In this document: piece by piece, positions 15,188 to 22,694 of the stretch
Numbering within the stretch: the first letter of the stretch is position 1
How the letters are laid out: every line of letters begins with the position of its first letter
Source: CAYYNP01 sp964472545
Lineage (GTDB): Bacteria; Planctomycetota; Planctomycetia; Pirellulales; Thermoguttaceae
Assembly: GCA_964472545.1 (NCBI GenBank)
Contig: CAYYNP010000117.1
Span: forward strand, 1-27,164
Reading direction: 5' to 3'
DNA length: 27,164 nucleotides
Made by a program: the position numbers and the translations under genes
The notes under the pieces: generated by a model
What the model saw: only the letters and a program-made list of their open reading frames with translations
Database searches by the model: none
Told to the model about the DNA's origin: nothing

Positions 15188-15709
15188 ATGATCCGCACAA
15201 CAAGCAGTCTGGCCTTGCTGGTAGTCCTACTTTCCGCCGGCGAGGCCCGAGCCGGGGGCTGGAAGATCGGTGAGGCCCCGAGCAACTACGCCAAGGCCGA
15301 GTACAACTGGGCGACCGGGGAGTTCGTTGTCTCGGTCAACGAGGTCATGTCGTGGGCGCTGATCAGCAAAGGCAAGTTCGACGGCCCGGATATCCCGGCG
15401 GTGAAGGAACTCCTGCCGCTGGCGGCCGATTGGCACCTCTCGTCGGTCAACCCGAACACGATCCATGAGGGCACCTTCGGTGCAGCCTTCTCGTACAACG
15501 ACGTCTATCTCGGCCGCGTCGTCCAACCGGGGCTCGACGTGAGCGAGTTCGTCCTCGAGTCGGCTCATCAGTTCGGCAGCCCGCTACGCTACGGCGACAT
15601 CAAGGTCGTGCCCGAACCTTCCTCGCTGGCTGCGTTGGCAACCGGCGCCGTGGGGCTGGCGGCGTTTGCATGGAAGCGCCGCAGGCGCGTGGTGGTGATG
15701 AGGCGATGA
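15188..15709 (+). CDS. PEP-CTERM protein, array family A copy 3 (A3)
   Basis: 173 residues. The signal peptide MIRTTSSLALLVVLLSAGEA is followed by a core aligned with A1 and A2: YNWATGEFVVSVNEVM, FDGPDIPAVKELLP, NTIHEGTFGAAFSY and DVYLGRVVQPG. The PEP-CTERM tail runs from VPEPSS at about 141 to WKRRRRVVVMRR. The start at ATG 15188 has GGAGG just upstream. It differs most from A1 and A2 in the segment after the signal peptide (GGWKIGEAPSNYAKAE). The 59 bases between its stop and B4 closely resemble the A2-B2 spacer. Function unknown; export and surface sorting are likely. Confidence 0.88.
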   Translation: MIRTTSSLALLVVLLSAGEARAGGWKIGEAPSNYAKAEYNWATGEFVVSVNEVMSWALISKGKFDGPDIPAVKELLPLAADWHLSSVNPNTIHEGTFGAAFSYNDVYLGRVVQPGLDVSEFVLESAHQFGSPLRYGDIKVVPEPSSLAALATGAVGLAAFAWKRRRRVVVMRR

Positions 15710-15768
15710 CACCGTTCCCGTACTCTCCAAGACAATCGCGTAGGCCGCCAATCTTAGCGGAGGATATG

Positions 15769-16713
15769 ATGAATCGATCGAGTACGATGAAACGCAAGAC
15801 CGTCTTCACGAGCGTTTGCGTATCGCTCTTGCTGCTGGTCCCTCTCGCCGCATCCAACGCCGGAACGCTCGAGGCTTGGGGCCGCAATGTCCACGGACAG
15901 TGCAACGTCCCTGAAGGCGAGGAGTTCGTCGCGGCAGTCGGCGGGCACAAACACACGATTGCCATCCGGCCCGACGGCTCCTTGGCCGCCTGGGGTCTGC
16001 TCAACCATCGCCCCGTGGAAGTGCCCCAGGGCAACGACTTTGTGGCCGTCGCCGCCTACCTTGACCACGACCTGGCGCTGCGGGCCGACGGATCGGTGGT
16101 GGGCTTTGGAAACAACGTATTCGGCCAACTCGAACTTCCCGGCGGAAACGACTTCGTCGACGTGGCGGCCGGCGGCGTTCACAGCGTTCTCTTGCGGGCC
16201 GACGGTTCGATTGTCCAGGCCGGCGCGATGAACCCTCCACCGCCCGGCAACGACTTCGTTGCCATCGACGCCGGCGAGTATCACGGACTGGCACTGCGGG
16301 CCAACGGAACGGTGGCAGCTTGGGGCAACAACAGCAACGGCCAAACCGACGTGCCTGCGGGAAGCGATTTCGTCGCGATTGCCGCCGGCGGCAGTAGCTC
16401 CGCAGCGCTAAGAGCCGACGGTTCGTTGACCGTTTGGGGAAGTCTCTCGAGCGGCGTCCCGGCGGGCAACATATTCATCGCGGTCGATTTTGGAGTGACG
16501 TACGGCCTGGCACTTCGGGCGGACGGAACGTTGTCGGCTTGGGGTGCCAACATCGAGGGCCAATGCGACGTGCCACCCGGACGTTTCGCGTCGATCGGCG
16601 CCGGATACTACCATGGCCTGGCCATCGTTCCGGAGCCGTCGTCGATGCTGCTGGCGGCGATCGGTGCCGGCGGACTGCTACTCTACGCTCGAAGACGATA
16701 CCGGTGGAGATAG
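15769..16713 (+). CDS. RCC1-repeat PEP-CTERM protein, array family B copy 4 (B4)
   Basis: 314 residues. Start MNRSSTMKRKTVFTS at ATG 15769, five bases after GGAGG (15759-15763), the same geometry as B2; the adjacent ATG 15766 is too close to the ribosome site. The signal peptide ends near AASNAG. RCC1-like repeats follow (AWGRNVHGQCNVPEGEEF, GNNVFGQLELPGGNDF, AWGNNSNGQTDVPAGSDF), then a PEP-CTERM tail from VPEPSSMLLAAIG at about 287 to a short basic end, ARRRYRWR. It closes the last complete A-B pair; a decayed B start lies just downstream. Confidence 0.88.
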   Translation: MNRSSTMKRKTVFTSVCVSLLLLVPLAASNAGTLEAWGRNVHGQCNVPEGEEFVAAVGGHKHTIAIRPDGSLAAWGLLNHRPVEVPQGNDFVAVAAYLDHDLALRADGSVVGFGNNVFGQLELPGGNDFVDVAAGGVHSVLLRADGSIVQAGAMNPPPPGNDFVAIDAGEYHGLALRANGTVAAWGNNSNGQTDVPAGSDFVAIAAGGSSSAALRADGSLTVWGSLSSGVPAGNIFIAVDFGVTYGLALRADGTLSAWGANIEGQCDVPPGRFASIGAGYYHGLAIVPEPSSMLLAAIGAGGLLLYARRRYRWR

Positions 16714-16717
16714 GACA

Positions 16718-16897
16718 ATGATGAAGAGAGCGATCACACTCGGAATCGCAGAGCACGATCCGCCCGAAAGTGCAGCCTCAACGACGGACAAAGTGAATCG
16801 ATCAAGCATGCACGTGCAGATGACCATCCTGAGGGTCGTCTGTGCGTCGTCTCTGTTGCTGATTCCTCTCACCGCGTCGTACGCCGCAGCGATCTGA
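16718..16897 (+). pseudogene. Truncated family B remnant (B5): start and signal peptide only
   Basis: An open frame from ATG 16718 includes VNRSSMHVQMTILRVV followed by SLLLIPLTASYA, which aligns with the B2/B4 start MNRSST..SLLLLVPLAAS. The ATG of the relatives is GTG here (16793-16795), and the ribosome site GGAGG has become a poor CGGAC-like sequence. The frame stops four codons after the signal peptide, because the sequence passes into the accD-tail copy, whose other-frame TGA ends it. No RCC1 repeat remains. A short secreted peptide cannot be excluded, but decay is more likely. Confidence 0.7.
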
Positions 16898-16938
16898 AGA
16901 GCGAGATTGCCCGCGCGATCGACTATTGCCGGAGGTAG
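16882..16938 (+). pseudogene. Displaced copy of the accD 3' end
   Basis: 57 bases align without gaps to the end of accD (8829-8885) with nine mismatches; 19 consecutive bases (GCGATCTGAAGAGCGAGAT) are identical. In the accD frame it reads RRSDLKSEIARAIDYCRR-stop against RRGDLKSEIARTVDYCGK-stop. Differences are synonymous or mostly conservative, as between orthologues, so this was once coding. It joins B5 at a shared CGCCG. The two accD tails bracket the whole PEP-CTERM cluster. Confidence 0.88.
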
Positions 16939-16957
16939 CTTGCCGGACCGAGAACCG

Positions 16958-17752
16958 TCACACCCACTCCAGCCCGATCACTTCGCCGGGCTCGGCGTCG
17001 GGGATGATCCCGTCGGCCGCGATGCAGCGCAGATCGGGCAGATTGGGGATGGTCATTGTGTCACCAATGGGCATGGCTTCGCCGCAATGGACCTGGTAGG
17101 CGGCGACCGATTGTACGGCCCCGGCAATCTGATGAACGGTGTCGGCCGAGTATCGCATGGCCACGTTTGGCAGACCGAAGACCTGCATACCGAAAGTCCG
17201 TGCCACGCCGCGAGACTCGTTCTCCGCCAGGAGTTGGAAGTTCAGCACGTGCGGCAGCAAGTCCGCAGGCGCGGCGGCCCGCCCCAGTGCGGACCGCATC
17301 TCACTGCTGACTACACATGCCTTCAGCGACGTGGGCACAACAAGTACGGGCGTGTCGCCTTCGATGGCTGCGGCCGTGAGCTTCGCCAAATAGAGCAGAC
17401 TCTGCGGCAGGTCGGGCGATACGTGGGCATCCAGCAGCATCGCGCCGCGACACGCCCGAAGGTACTTCGACAACCGCCGGTCGTCTTCCATCTCGGCCTG
17501 TGCCAAATAAGGCCGAACGTCTTCCGTTTGCCAATAGGGCCGCTTCAGCGCCATGACGAGGAACATATACTCGTGTTCGAGCTTGGCCATTCCCCCATCT
17601 TCCCCACCGACGAGGAAATTGGCCGATTCATCTTCTTCATCACTGAATTCGAGGCCGGTCCAACGGTGAAGCCGTCGCAAGACGTTCTCTTTCCGCAGCT
17701 TCGGCTCCCCGACCGTCAGCAGGACCATGCTCTGCCAAGTGCGCTTGTCCAT
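16958..17752 (-). CDS. Hypothetical protein, possibly DUF4261-like
   Basis: 264-residue soluble protein with no signal peptide or membrane segment. The start MDKRTWQSMVLLTVGEPKL at ATG 17752 has GAGGAG/AAGG upstream. The middle contains KLEHEYMFLVMALKRPYWQ, and the C-terminal part has FGMQVFGLPNVAMRYSADT and GDTMTIPNLPDLRCIAADG. This combination resembles DUF4261-type proteins as I remember them, but I cannot confirm it without a profile search. It is convergent with the PEP-CTERM cluster, ending 20 bp from the accD remnant, and divergent from the SMP-30 gene. The longer open frame extending upstream to 18637 is antisense to that gene and not used. Function unknown. Confidence 0.75.
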   Translation of the reverse strand: MDKRTWQSMVLLTVGEPKLRKENVLRRLHRWTGLEFSDEEDESANFLVGGEDGGMAKLEHEYMFLVMALKRPYWQTEDVRPYLAQAEMEDDRRLSKYLRACRGAMLLDAHVSPDLPQSLLYLAKLTAAAIEGDTPVLVVPTSLKACVVSSEMRSALGRAAAPADLLPHVLNFQLLAENESRGVARTFGMQVFGLPNVAMRYSADTVHQIAGAVQSVAAYQVHCGEAMPIGDTMTIPNLPDLRCIAADGIIPDAEPGEVIGLEWV

Positions 17753-18052
17753 ACCTTGCTCCTCGCTGGGTGAAAGCCAGGACGTCGGCAACCGAGAGGC
17801 TGCCCACCTGGCTCGATTCAAATCGATTATCGCACGCCGCCTTTCGTGTCGCAAGCTAAACAATGGCACGGCCGCATCCACACCATCTGACGAATATCGC
17901 CGGTCTCTGAGCAAGTGCTTGAAACGGCGGGCCGGCGCAGGTACAACTGGCAGGAGTCGAAATGGGGGCTGGAACGTTCCGCCCCGGATTCCGTCGAAGG
18001 TCGCATTTCCACGAACAAGAGAACCATCCACGTTGGAGAAGGGAACACAATC
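17753..18052. other. Divergent intergenic region, no feature recognised
   Basis: 300 bases between two divergently transcribed genes, so promoters for both should lie here. I found no convincing -35/-10 pair, operator palindrome or small gene. The only clear signal is the ribosome site GGAGAAGGG (18035-18043) of the SMP-30 gene. Confidence 0.4.
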
Positions 18053-18991
18053 ATGAAGGCTGCCTTCTGGCTCGCTCGTGCTCAAGATCGAAAGAGCGTG
18101 TTGATTCTGTGTACGTCCGCCGTGGTTATGTTCGGCGCGGCCCCGGCACCGGCCGCCGAAGACGCCATCATCGCCCCCGGGGCCGAGGTCGAACTGTTGG
18201 CCGACGGCTTCAAGTTCACCGAAGGACCGGCCGCCGACGCCGAGGGGAACGTCTTCTTCACCGATCAGCCCAACGACCGCATCCTCAAATGGAGCGTCGA
18301 TGGGAAGCTCTCCGCCTACATGCAACCCTGCGGACGCTCCAACGGGCTCTGCTTCGACGCGGTGGGCAACCTCTGGGCCTGCGCCGACGAGAAGAACGAA
18401 CTCTGGTGCATCGACCCCGACGGCAAGCCGACCGTGGTGATCAAGAGCTTTCAAGGCAAGCTGCTGAACGCCCCGAACGACCTCTGGATCGATCCGGCCG
18501 GCGGCATCTACTTTACCGATCCGTTCTACAAGCGGTCGTATTGGAAGCGGGGCCCCAGCGAGCAGGACGTGCAGGGCGTCTATTATCTGCCGCCGGACCG
18601 CAAGAAGCTGGTCCGTGTGGTCGACGATCTGGTGCAACCCAACGGCCTGATCGGCACGCCCGACGGTAAGATCCTCTACGTGGCCGACATCGGCGGCAAG
18701 AAGACTTACGCCTTCGACGTCCGCAAAGACGGCACGCTCTCCGGCAAGCGGCTGTTCTGCGAACTGGGCTCCGACGGGATGACCATCGACGACCGCGGCA
18801 ACGTCTATCTGACCGGCCGCGGCGTGACGGTCTTCGATCCGGCGGGCAAGCAGATCGAACAGATCGACGTCGCCCCCGGCTGGACCGCCAACGTCTGCTT
18901 CGGCGGCAAAGACGCCCGGACGCTGATCATCACCGCCACCAAGGGGTTGTATGGATTGCGGATGAACGTCAAGGGCGTCGGGAGTCAGTAG
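18053..18991 (+). CDS. SMP-30/gluconolactonase-like protein, exported
   Basis: 312 residues. The start at ATG 18053 has GGAGAAGGG nine bases upstream, and the N-terminus contains a hydrophobic signal (SVLILCTSAVVMFGAAPAPA, cleavage after AA) placing the protein outside the cytoplasm. The body is a six-bladed SMP-30/gluconolactonase propeller: KFTEGPAADAEGNVFFTD (the EGP motif carries a metal-binding Glu), SNGLCFDAVGNLWACAD, NAPNDLWIDPAGGIYFTD (the conserved Asn), PNGLIGTPDGKILYVAD and SDGMTIDDRGNVYLTG (the Asp). Members hydrolyse sugar lactones; the actual substrate is unknown. It converges on the redoxin gene with a 27-bp gap and no visible terminator. Confidence 0.92.
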   Translation: MKAAFWLARAQDRKSVLILCTSAVVMFGAAPAPAAEDAIIAPGAEVELLADGFKFTEGPAADAEGNVFFTDQPNDRILKWSVDGKLSAYMQPCGRSNGLCFDAVGNLWACADEKNELWCIDPDGKPTVVIKSFQGKLLNAPNDLWIDPAGGIYFTDPFYKRSYWKRGPSEQDVQGVYYLPPDRKKLVRVVDDLVQPNGLIGTPDGKILYVADIGGKKTYAFDVRKDGTLSGKRLFCELGSDGMTIDDRGNVYLTGRGVTVFDPAGKQIEQIDVAPGWTANVCFGGKDARTLIITATKGLYGLRMNVKGVGSQ

Positions 18992-19018
18992 CGGCCGACG
19001 TTGCGAGACCGTGCCGTG

Positions 19019-20278
19019 TCACTTTGGCGCGTTCTTCGCCTGCGCTTCTGGGATCAGTTCCTCCAGGGCGGCGTCGATGGACTTCTCGCCGGGATGGCCG
19101 ATCCACTTGTGTCGAATCACGCCCTTGTGGTCCAGGACGTAGAACGCCGGCGTTGCGGGCGAGTTCCACTTGCGGCTAATCGTACCGTCGTCGGCGAACG
19201 ACCGCCAATTGAGCTTCTCCTGCTGCATGACCTTCTTGAGTTCTTCCGACGTATGAGGCACGGGGTTGACACCGACCAGCGCGAATGGCTTGTCTTTCAG
19301 GTTCGTAACGAGCGACCGCTCGTGGGGCCAGTGGGCCCGTCAGGTGAGTCAGTACTCCTGCCAGAAATAGAGCAGCACGACCTTGCCTCGATAGTCGCTC
19401 AGCGCGAATTGGCGCCCGTCCTGGTCCCGGCCTTCGATGTCGGGTGCCGGCTTGCCCGGCGACAAGTGGCGAATGTCGTACAACTCGGTCTTGGCCTTTT
19501 CCGCGACCGTGCCGGGGAAGGGGATGTTGATGACGTCGTCGAATGCGGTGGCTCGCTCGTACAAGGCTTCGACTCGCGTGACGAGCGCGGTTCGACCGGT
19601 TCCTCGTATCGCCTGAACGTATTCTTTGCCCATGATGAAGTCGTATCGCGCGATCAACTCCGGGCGATCCTTGGCCAGATCGAGCAGGCGCAGGTGATTG
19701 TGCAGCAACTGGGCCAACGCCAGACAGGCCATGCCCTGGACGTCTCTGTGCGGGTTCTTCTCCAAGGCCGCACTCAAGAACTCCTCGAATTCCTTGCGGA
19801 CACCCCACCGCATCCGATCGCAAATGGGTCCGAGCCTGTCGCTCTCGATATGGTCGCGCAGCAGAAGCTTGACGATTTTGCCGGCCGAATCGCCCCGGCT
19901 GCCGGTTGGAAGCGCGTCGCGATTCATCTCCGAGGCGTGCTGTGCCAGAGAGTCCACCGAGATCACCGCCTGGATCGCCTGTCGCAGTGCCTGCAGTGCG
20001 ACCGGATCAGCGGGGTTCCCGTCGGCCAGGTCCAGGAACTTCTGCGGAAACTCGTCGAGCTGTTCGACGGCCGTCTTTCGCTGTTGGTCGGTTTCTGCCC
20101 GTCGAAATGCCCCGCCGGCGACATTGTACGCCTTGAGATATTCGCGGAACTGCTGGGCAGGCGTGGCCGGAGTGTCCTGGCTCTTTTCCTCGGCGGCCAC
20201 GCCGTCCGGCTCATGTGCGAACACCGGCGGCAAGTACACGGCGAATGCCGCCGCTAGAAGTAGTGAGAGTGGCTTCAC
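19019..20278 (-). CDS. TlpA-like redoxin, probable selenoprotein with UxxU motif
   Basis: 419 residues if two in-frame TGA codons are read as selenocysteine. The start GTG 20278 has AGGAGG at 20284-20289, and a signal peptide follows (VKPLSLLLAAAFAVYLPPVFA). A helical region covers about 40-260 and a thioredoxin/redoxin domain about 270-419: PGKPAPDIEGRDQDGRQFAL, then GKVVLLYFWQEY. At codons 310 and 313 (19351-19349 and 19342-19340) TGA stands exactly where TlpA-like proteins have the CxxC cysteines: EY-U-L-T-U-RAHWPHERS. The same frame continues with good family sequence (PFALVGVNPV, cis-Pro site ATPAFYVLD) to TGA 19021-19019. A frameshift is not needed and TGA is a normal stop elsewhere in the window. 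It lies 23 bp after the PQQ-WD40 gene, probably in one operon. Function: extracytoplasmic thiol/diselenide redox chemistry (inference). Confidence 0.85.
19308..19323 (-). promoter_or_regulatory. Candidate bacterial SECIS hairpin
   Basis: In mRNA sense ACGAGC-GGUC-GCUCGU: a perfect six-base-pair stem with a GGUC loop, inside the redoxin coding sequence. The loop begins 22 nt after the second TGA and 31 nt after the first. Bacterial SECIS elements are known to place an apical loop carrying an early G within about 16-37 nt of the UGA, and the Escherichia coli fdhF element also has GGUC in its loop. One hairpin could therefore serve both codons. Confidence 0.7.
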
Positions 20279-20301
20279 GTTGTCCTCCTCGGTGCGAAGT
20301 G

Positions 20302-22557
20302 CTATTCGTCCGCAGTCAGTTCCCATAGCGTGACGGTGTCATCCAACCTGGCGATGACAAGCGTTTTTCCGCCGGGTGAGAACGCCACGGATTTGACGAG
20401 GCTCATCGTACCCCGGACGGTTGCCCGGAGTCGGCCTGCCTTCACGTCCCACAGCTTCACGGTTTCGTCGCCGCTGCCAGAGGCCAACAGGCTGCCGTCC
20501 GGCGAGAACGCAACACAATACACGGTTCCGTTATGGCCTTCGAGGACGGCGCGCGGCTTCGCCGCCGCCACGTCCCATAGCCTGAGGGCCCGGTCGCCGC
20601 CGGCCGATGCCAACAGTTTCCCGTCCGGGGAAAAGGCAACGTCCCAGACCTCGTCTTCATGTCCCGCCAAGATCGCTCGCTGTTTGCCCGTGGCCGCATC
20701 CCAGAGTCGTATCGTCTTGTCCCAACTTGCCGAGGCCACCGTCAGGCCGTTCGCTGCAAACGCGACGGAGGAGACGGGGGCTCGGTGTCCCTCGAGAACG
20801 GCCCGTTGGTTGCCTGTGGTCGCGTCCCAGAGCCGTACGGTGGCATCGTCGCTGCCGGTGACCACGGTTCGTCCATCGGGTGCGAAAACCACGCCCATGA
20901 TCCGGCCGGTGTGGCCTTGCAGGGCGGCCAACTCGCGGCCGGTCTCCAGGTCCCACAGCTTTCCTTCCGCCCGTTTGGCATGGCCGTGCCCACCCACCGC
21001 CGCCAGTCGTGTGCGGTCGCTCGAGAACGCCACGCGATAGACATTATCGCGATGGCCCTTGAGGACCATGCGTGCTTCGCTCTCTTTCACGTCCCAGAGC
21101 CTGAGGTCCCTGAAGGCACAAACGGCCAGCATCGTGCCGTCGGGCGAGAACACGACAGGTGCCGACACGTCCTTTGCCGAAACGGTTTCCCGAACACGCA
21201 GCCGCAGTGTATTCACTTCTTCCGGCCCCTGAGCCACAGGTTGGTCGGCCGCCAACGAAGCACACACTAACTCTTTATCGTTGCGGGCGAAGACGTGGCG
21301 GTTGGCGTAGGCCGGATGAGCCCAGGTGACCGGGCCTTGCCAGTGGGTGCCGGCGGTCGCCTCGATGAGAAAGGTGCGTCCGATTTCTTCATAGCCCTCC
21401 GGCGACAGCCGCGCCAGCGTCAGCTTGCCTTGGTCGTCGAAAATGAAGACCCGTCGCCCGTCGACGGTGAAGTGCGCGCCGGCCGTTCTCATCGACCCAC
21501 GTGAGCCGGAATGATGGGCCAATGCGGGCGCACGCCAGACTTCGTCGCCGCTGGCGGCATTGATGCAGCAGACGTCGGTGTCATCGACCAGGTAAAGGTG
21601 TCGCTCGTTGGGAAAGACCGCGGTGGAGAAGAGGTTGTGAGGCTCCCACCTCTCGGTTTGCCAGAGTACCGATGCCTCGGGTTTGCTAGCGTTCAGCTTC
21701 AGCATCTTCGCGCTCTTTCGCCACACGGCGTTGACGAACAAGAGGTCCTTCTGCAGGACCGGCGTGCCCACCACATTCAAGTCGTTCGCATTTCTGTACG
21801 GCACCTGCCAGTAGACCTTGCCGGTGGCCGGCTCCAACGAACTTATGGCGTCGCACGTCCAGACGATCACCTGCCGCTGCCCGCCGGCGTCGACGGCGAC
21901 GGGCGCGCTATAGGCGGGGCGGTCGTCGAGCGCCTTCCACGCCACCTTGCCGGTGTCTTTCTGGAAGGCCATCACGCACGCTCCCGGATGGCCACCGGCG
22001 ATCGCGATCAGCAGTTTACCTTCCACCAGCGGCGCGGCGCTGGCGCCCCAGCGAGGCAGTTGCGCGTCGTACTGCTTCACCAGGTCCTCCTTCCAGAGGG
22101 CTCGTCCGTTGGCCGCGTCGAGACAAGACAGATGGCCGCGGGCCCCCAGCGTGTAAACCTTGCCCTGATAGACGGTGGGAGCCGCCCTCGGGCCGCATTC
22201 GTATTCCATGTTCTCGTAGTCACAGGGATATGAATGCACCCAAAGAGGCTTGCCCGTCTTTTCGTCGAAGCACAGAACGCGCTCCACGTCGGGCTGGAAT
22301 TGGCGGTCGGTGACGAACACACGCCCCCGCGCCACCACCGGCCCGGAGTAACCACCACCGACCCTGGCCCGCCAACGGACGTTCAGTCCGTCGCGCGGAA
22401 ACGTCTGCAGGATGCCGTCCTCACTCCACACTCCGTCCCGGTTCGGCCCGCGCCACTGCGGCCAATCATCGGCCTGCGGTCCAACTGGAAACAGCAGACC
22501 CGCGGTTAAGACGCAGGCCCACGCGATCCGAGGAAATCGGATGCAGATTGCCTTCAT
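20302..22557 (-). CDS. PQQ-like propeller fused to WD40 propeller, exported
   Basis: 751 residues with two beta-propellers. The signal peptide MKAICIRFPRIAWACVLTAG precedes DDWPQWRGPNRDGVW, the usual opening of planctomycete PQQ-binding-like proteins. Residues about 30-430 carry PQQ-type blades (CLDAANGRALWKEDL, CINAASGDEVWRAP). Residues about 460-750 carry roughly seven WD40 repeats (VLEGHNGTVYCVAFSPDGS, SGDETVKLWDV, ending VTLWELTADE). No catalytic motif of PQQ dehydrogenases was recognised, so it is probably a scaffold or binding protein. ATG 22557 gives a compact signal peptide; ATG 22584 is possible, and upstream of it the frame enters the esterase-tail remnant. The redoxin gene starts 23 bp after its stop. 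Confidence 0.87.
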   Translation of the reverse strand: MKAICIRFPRIAWACVLTAGLLFPVGPQADDWPQWRGPNRDGVWSEDGILQTFPRDGLNVRWRARVGGGYSGPVVARGRVFVTDRQFQPDVERVLCFDEKTGKPLWVHSYPCDYENMEYECGPRAAPTVYQGKVYTLGARGHLSCLDAANGRALWKEDLVKQYDAQLPRWGASAAPLVEGKLLIAIAGGHPGACVMAFQKDTGKVAWKALDDRPAYSAPVAVDAGGQRQVIVWTCDAISSLEPATGKVYWQVPYRNANDLNVVGTPVLQKDLLFVNAVWRKSAKMLKLNASKPEASVLWQTERWEPHNLFSTAVFPNERHLYLVDDTDVCCINAASGDEVWRAPALAHHSGSRGSMRTAGAHFTVDGRRVFIFDDQGKLTLARLSPEGYEEIGRTFLIEATAGTHWQGPVTWAHPAYANRHVFARNDKELVCASLAADQPVAQGPEEVNTLRLRVRETVSAKDVSAPVVFSPDGTMLAVCAFRDLRLWDVKESEARMVLKGHRDNVYRVAFSSDRTRLAAVGGHGHAKRAEGKLWDLETGRELAALQGHTGRIMGVVFAPDGRTVVTGSDDATVRLWDATTGNQRAVLEGHRAPVSSVAFAANGLTVASASWDKTIRLWDAATGKQRAILAGHEDEVWDVAFSPDGKLLASAGGDRALRLWDVAAAKPRAVLEGHNGTVYCVAFSPDGSLLASGSGDETVKLWDVKAGRLRATVRGTMSLVKSVAFSPGGKTLVIARLDDTVTLWELTADE

Positions 22558-22619
22558 AGCTCGCAACGCCAATTCTGCGTTCATCCCCAATTCACAACTT
22601 GCATTTCTCAATTTCCATT

Positions 22620-22690
22620 CTGCGTTCCCGTCCCGCCCTGCCAATCCTCGGTCTGAAACGGTGAGGTTGGTAGGCTCTCGGCCTTGGACG
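22620..22690 (-). pseudogene. Remnant of a sialate O-acetylesterase 3' end
   Basis: In mRNA sense this reads ESLPTSPFQTEDWQGGTGTQN, against EGLPASPFQTEDWQGGTGTH in the intact esterase (24136-25554). A stretch of 29 bases is identical (22633-22661 and 24191-24219), and flanking differences are largely at third codon positions, so the copy was coding. It begins about 5 bases after the stop of the HEAT-repeat gene and continues into the leader of the PQQ-WD40 gene. No other part of the esterase is present. Confidence 0.85.
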
Positions 22691-22694
22691 GTCA

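Noticed and set aside
10954..16713. CRISPR, integron or phage array reading of the repeated region
   Set aside because: The repeats are whole coding genes with signal peptides and PEP-CTERM tails. There are no short regularly spaced repeats, attC sites, integrase or phage genes.
17753..18637. Upstream extension of the DUF4261-like gene to 18637
   Set aside because: The extension is antisense to the SMP-30 gene; ATG 17752 has a good ribosome site.
19349..20278. Redoxin gene as a truncated pseudogene or two separate genes
   Set aside because: Both halves share one frame, the stops fall exactly on the CxxC codons, the downstream half lacks its own convincing start, and a SECIS-like hairpin is present.
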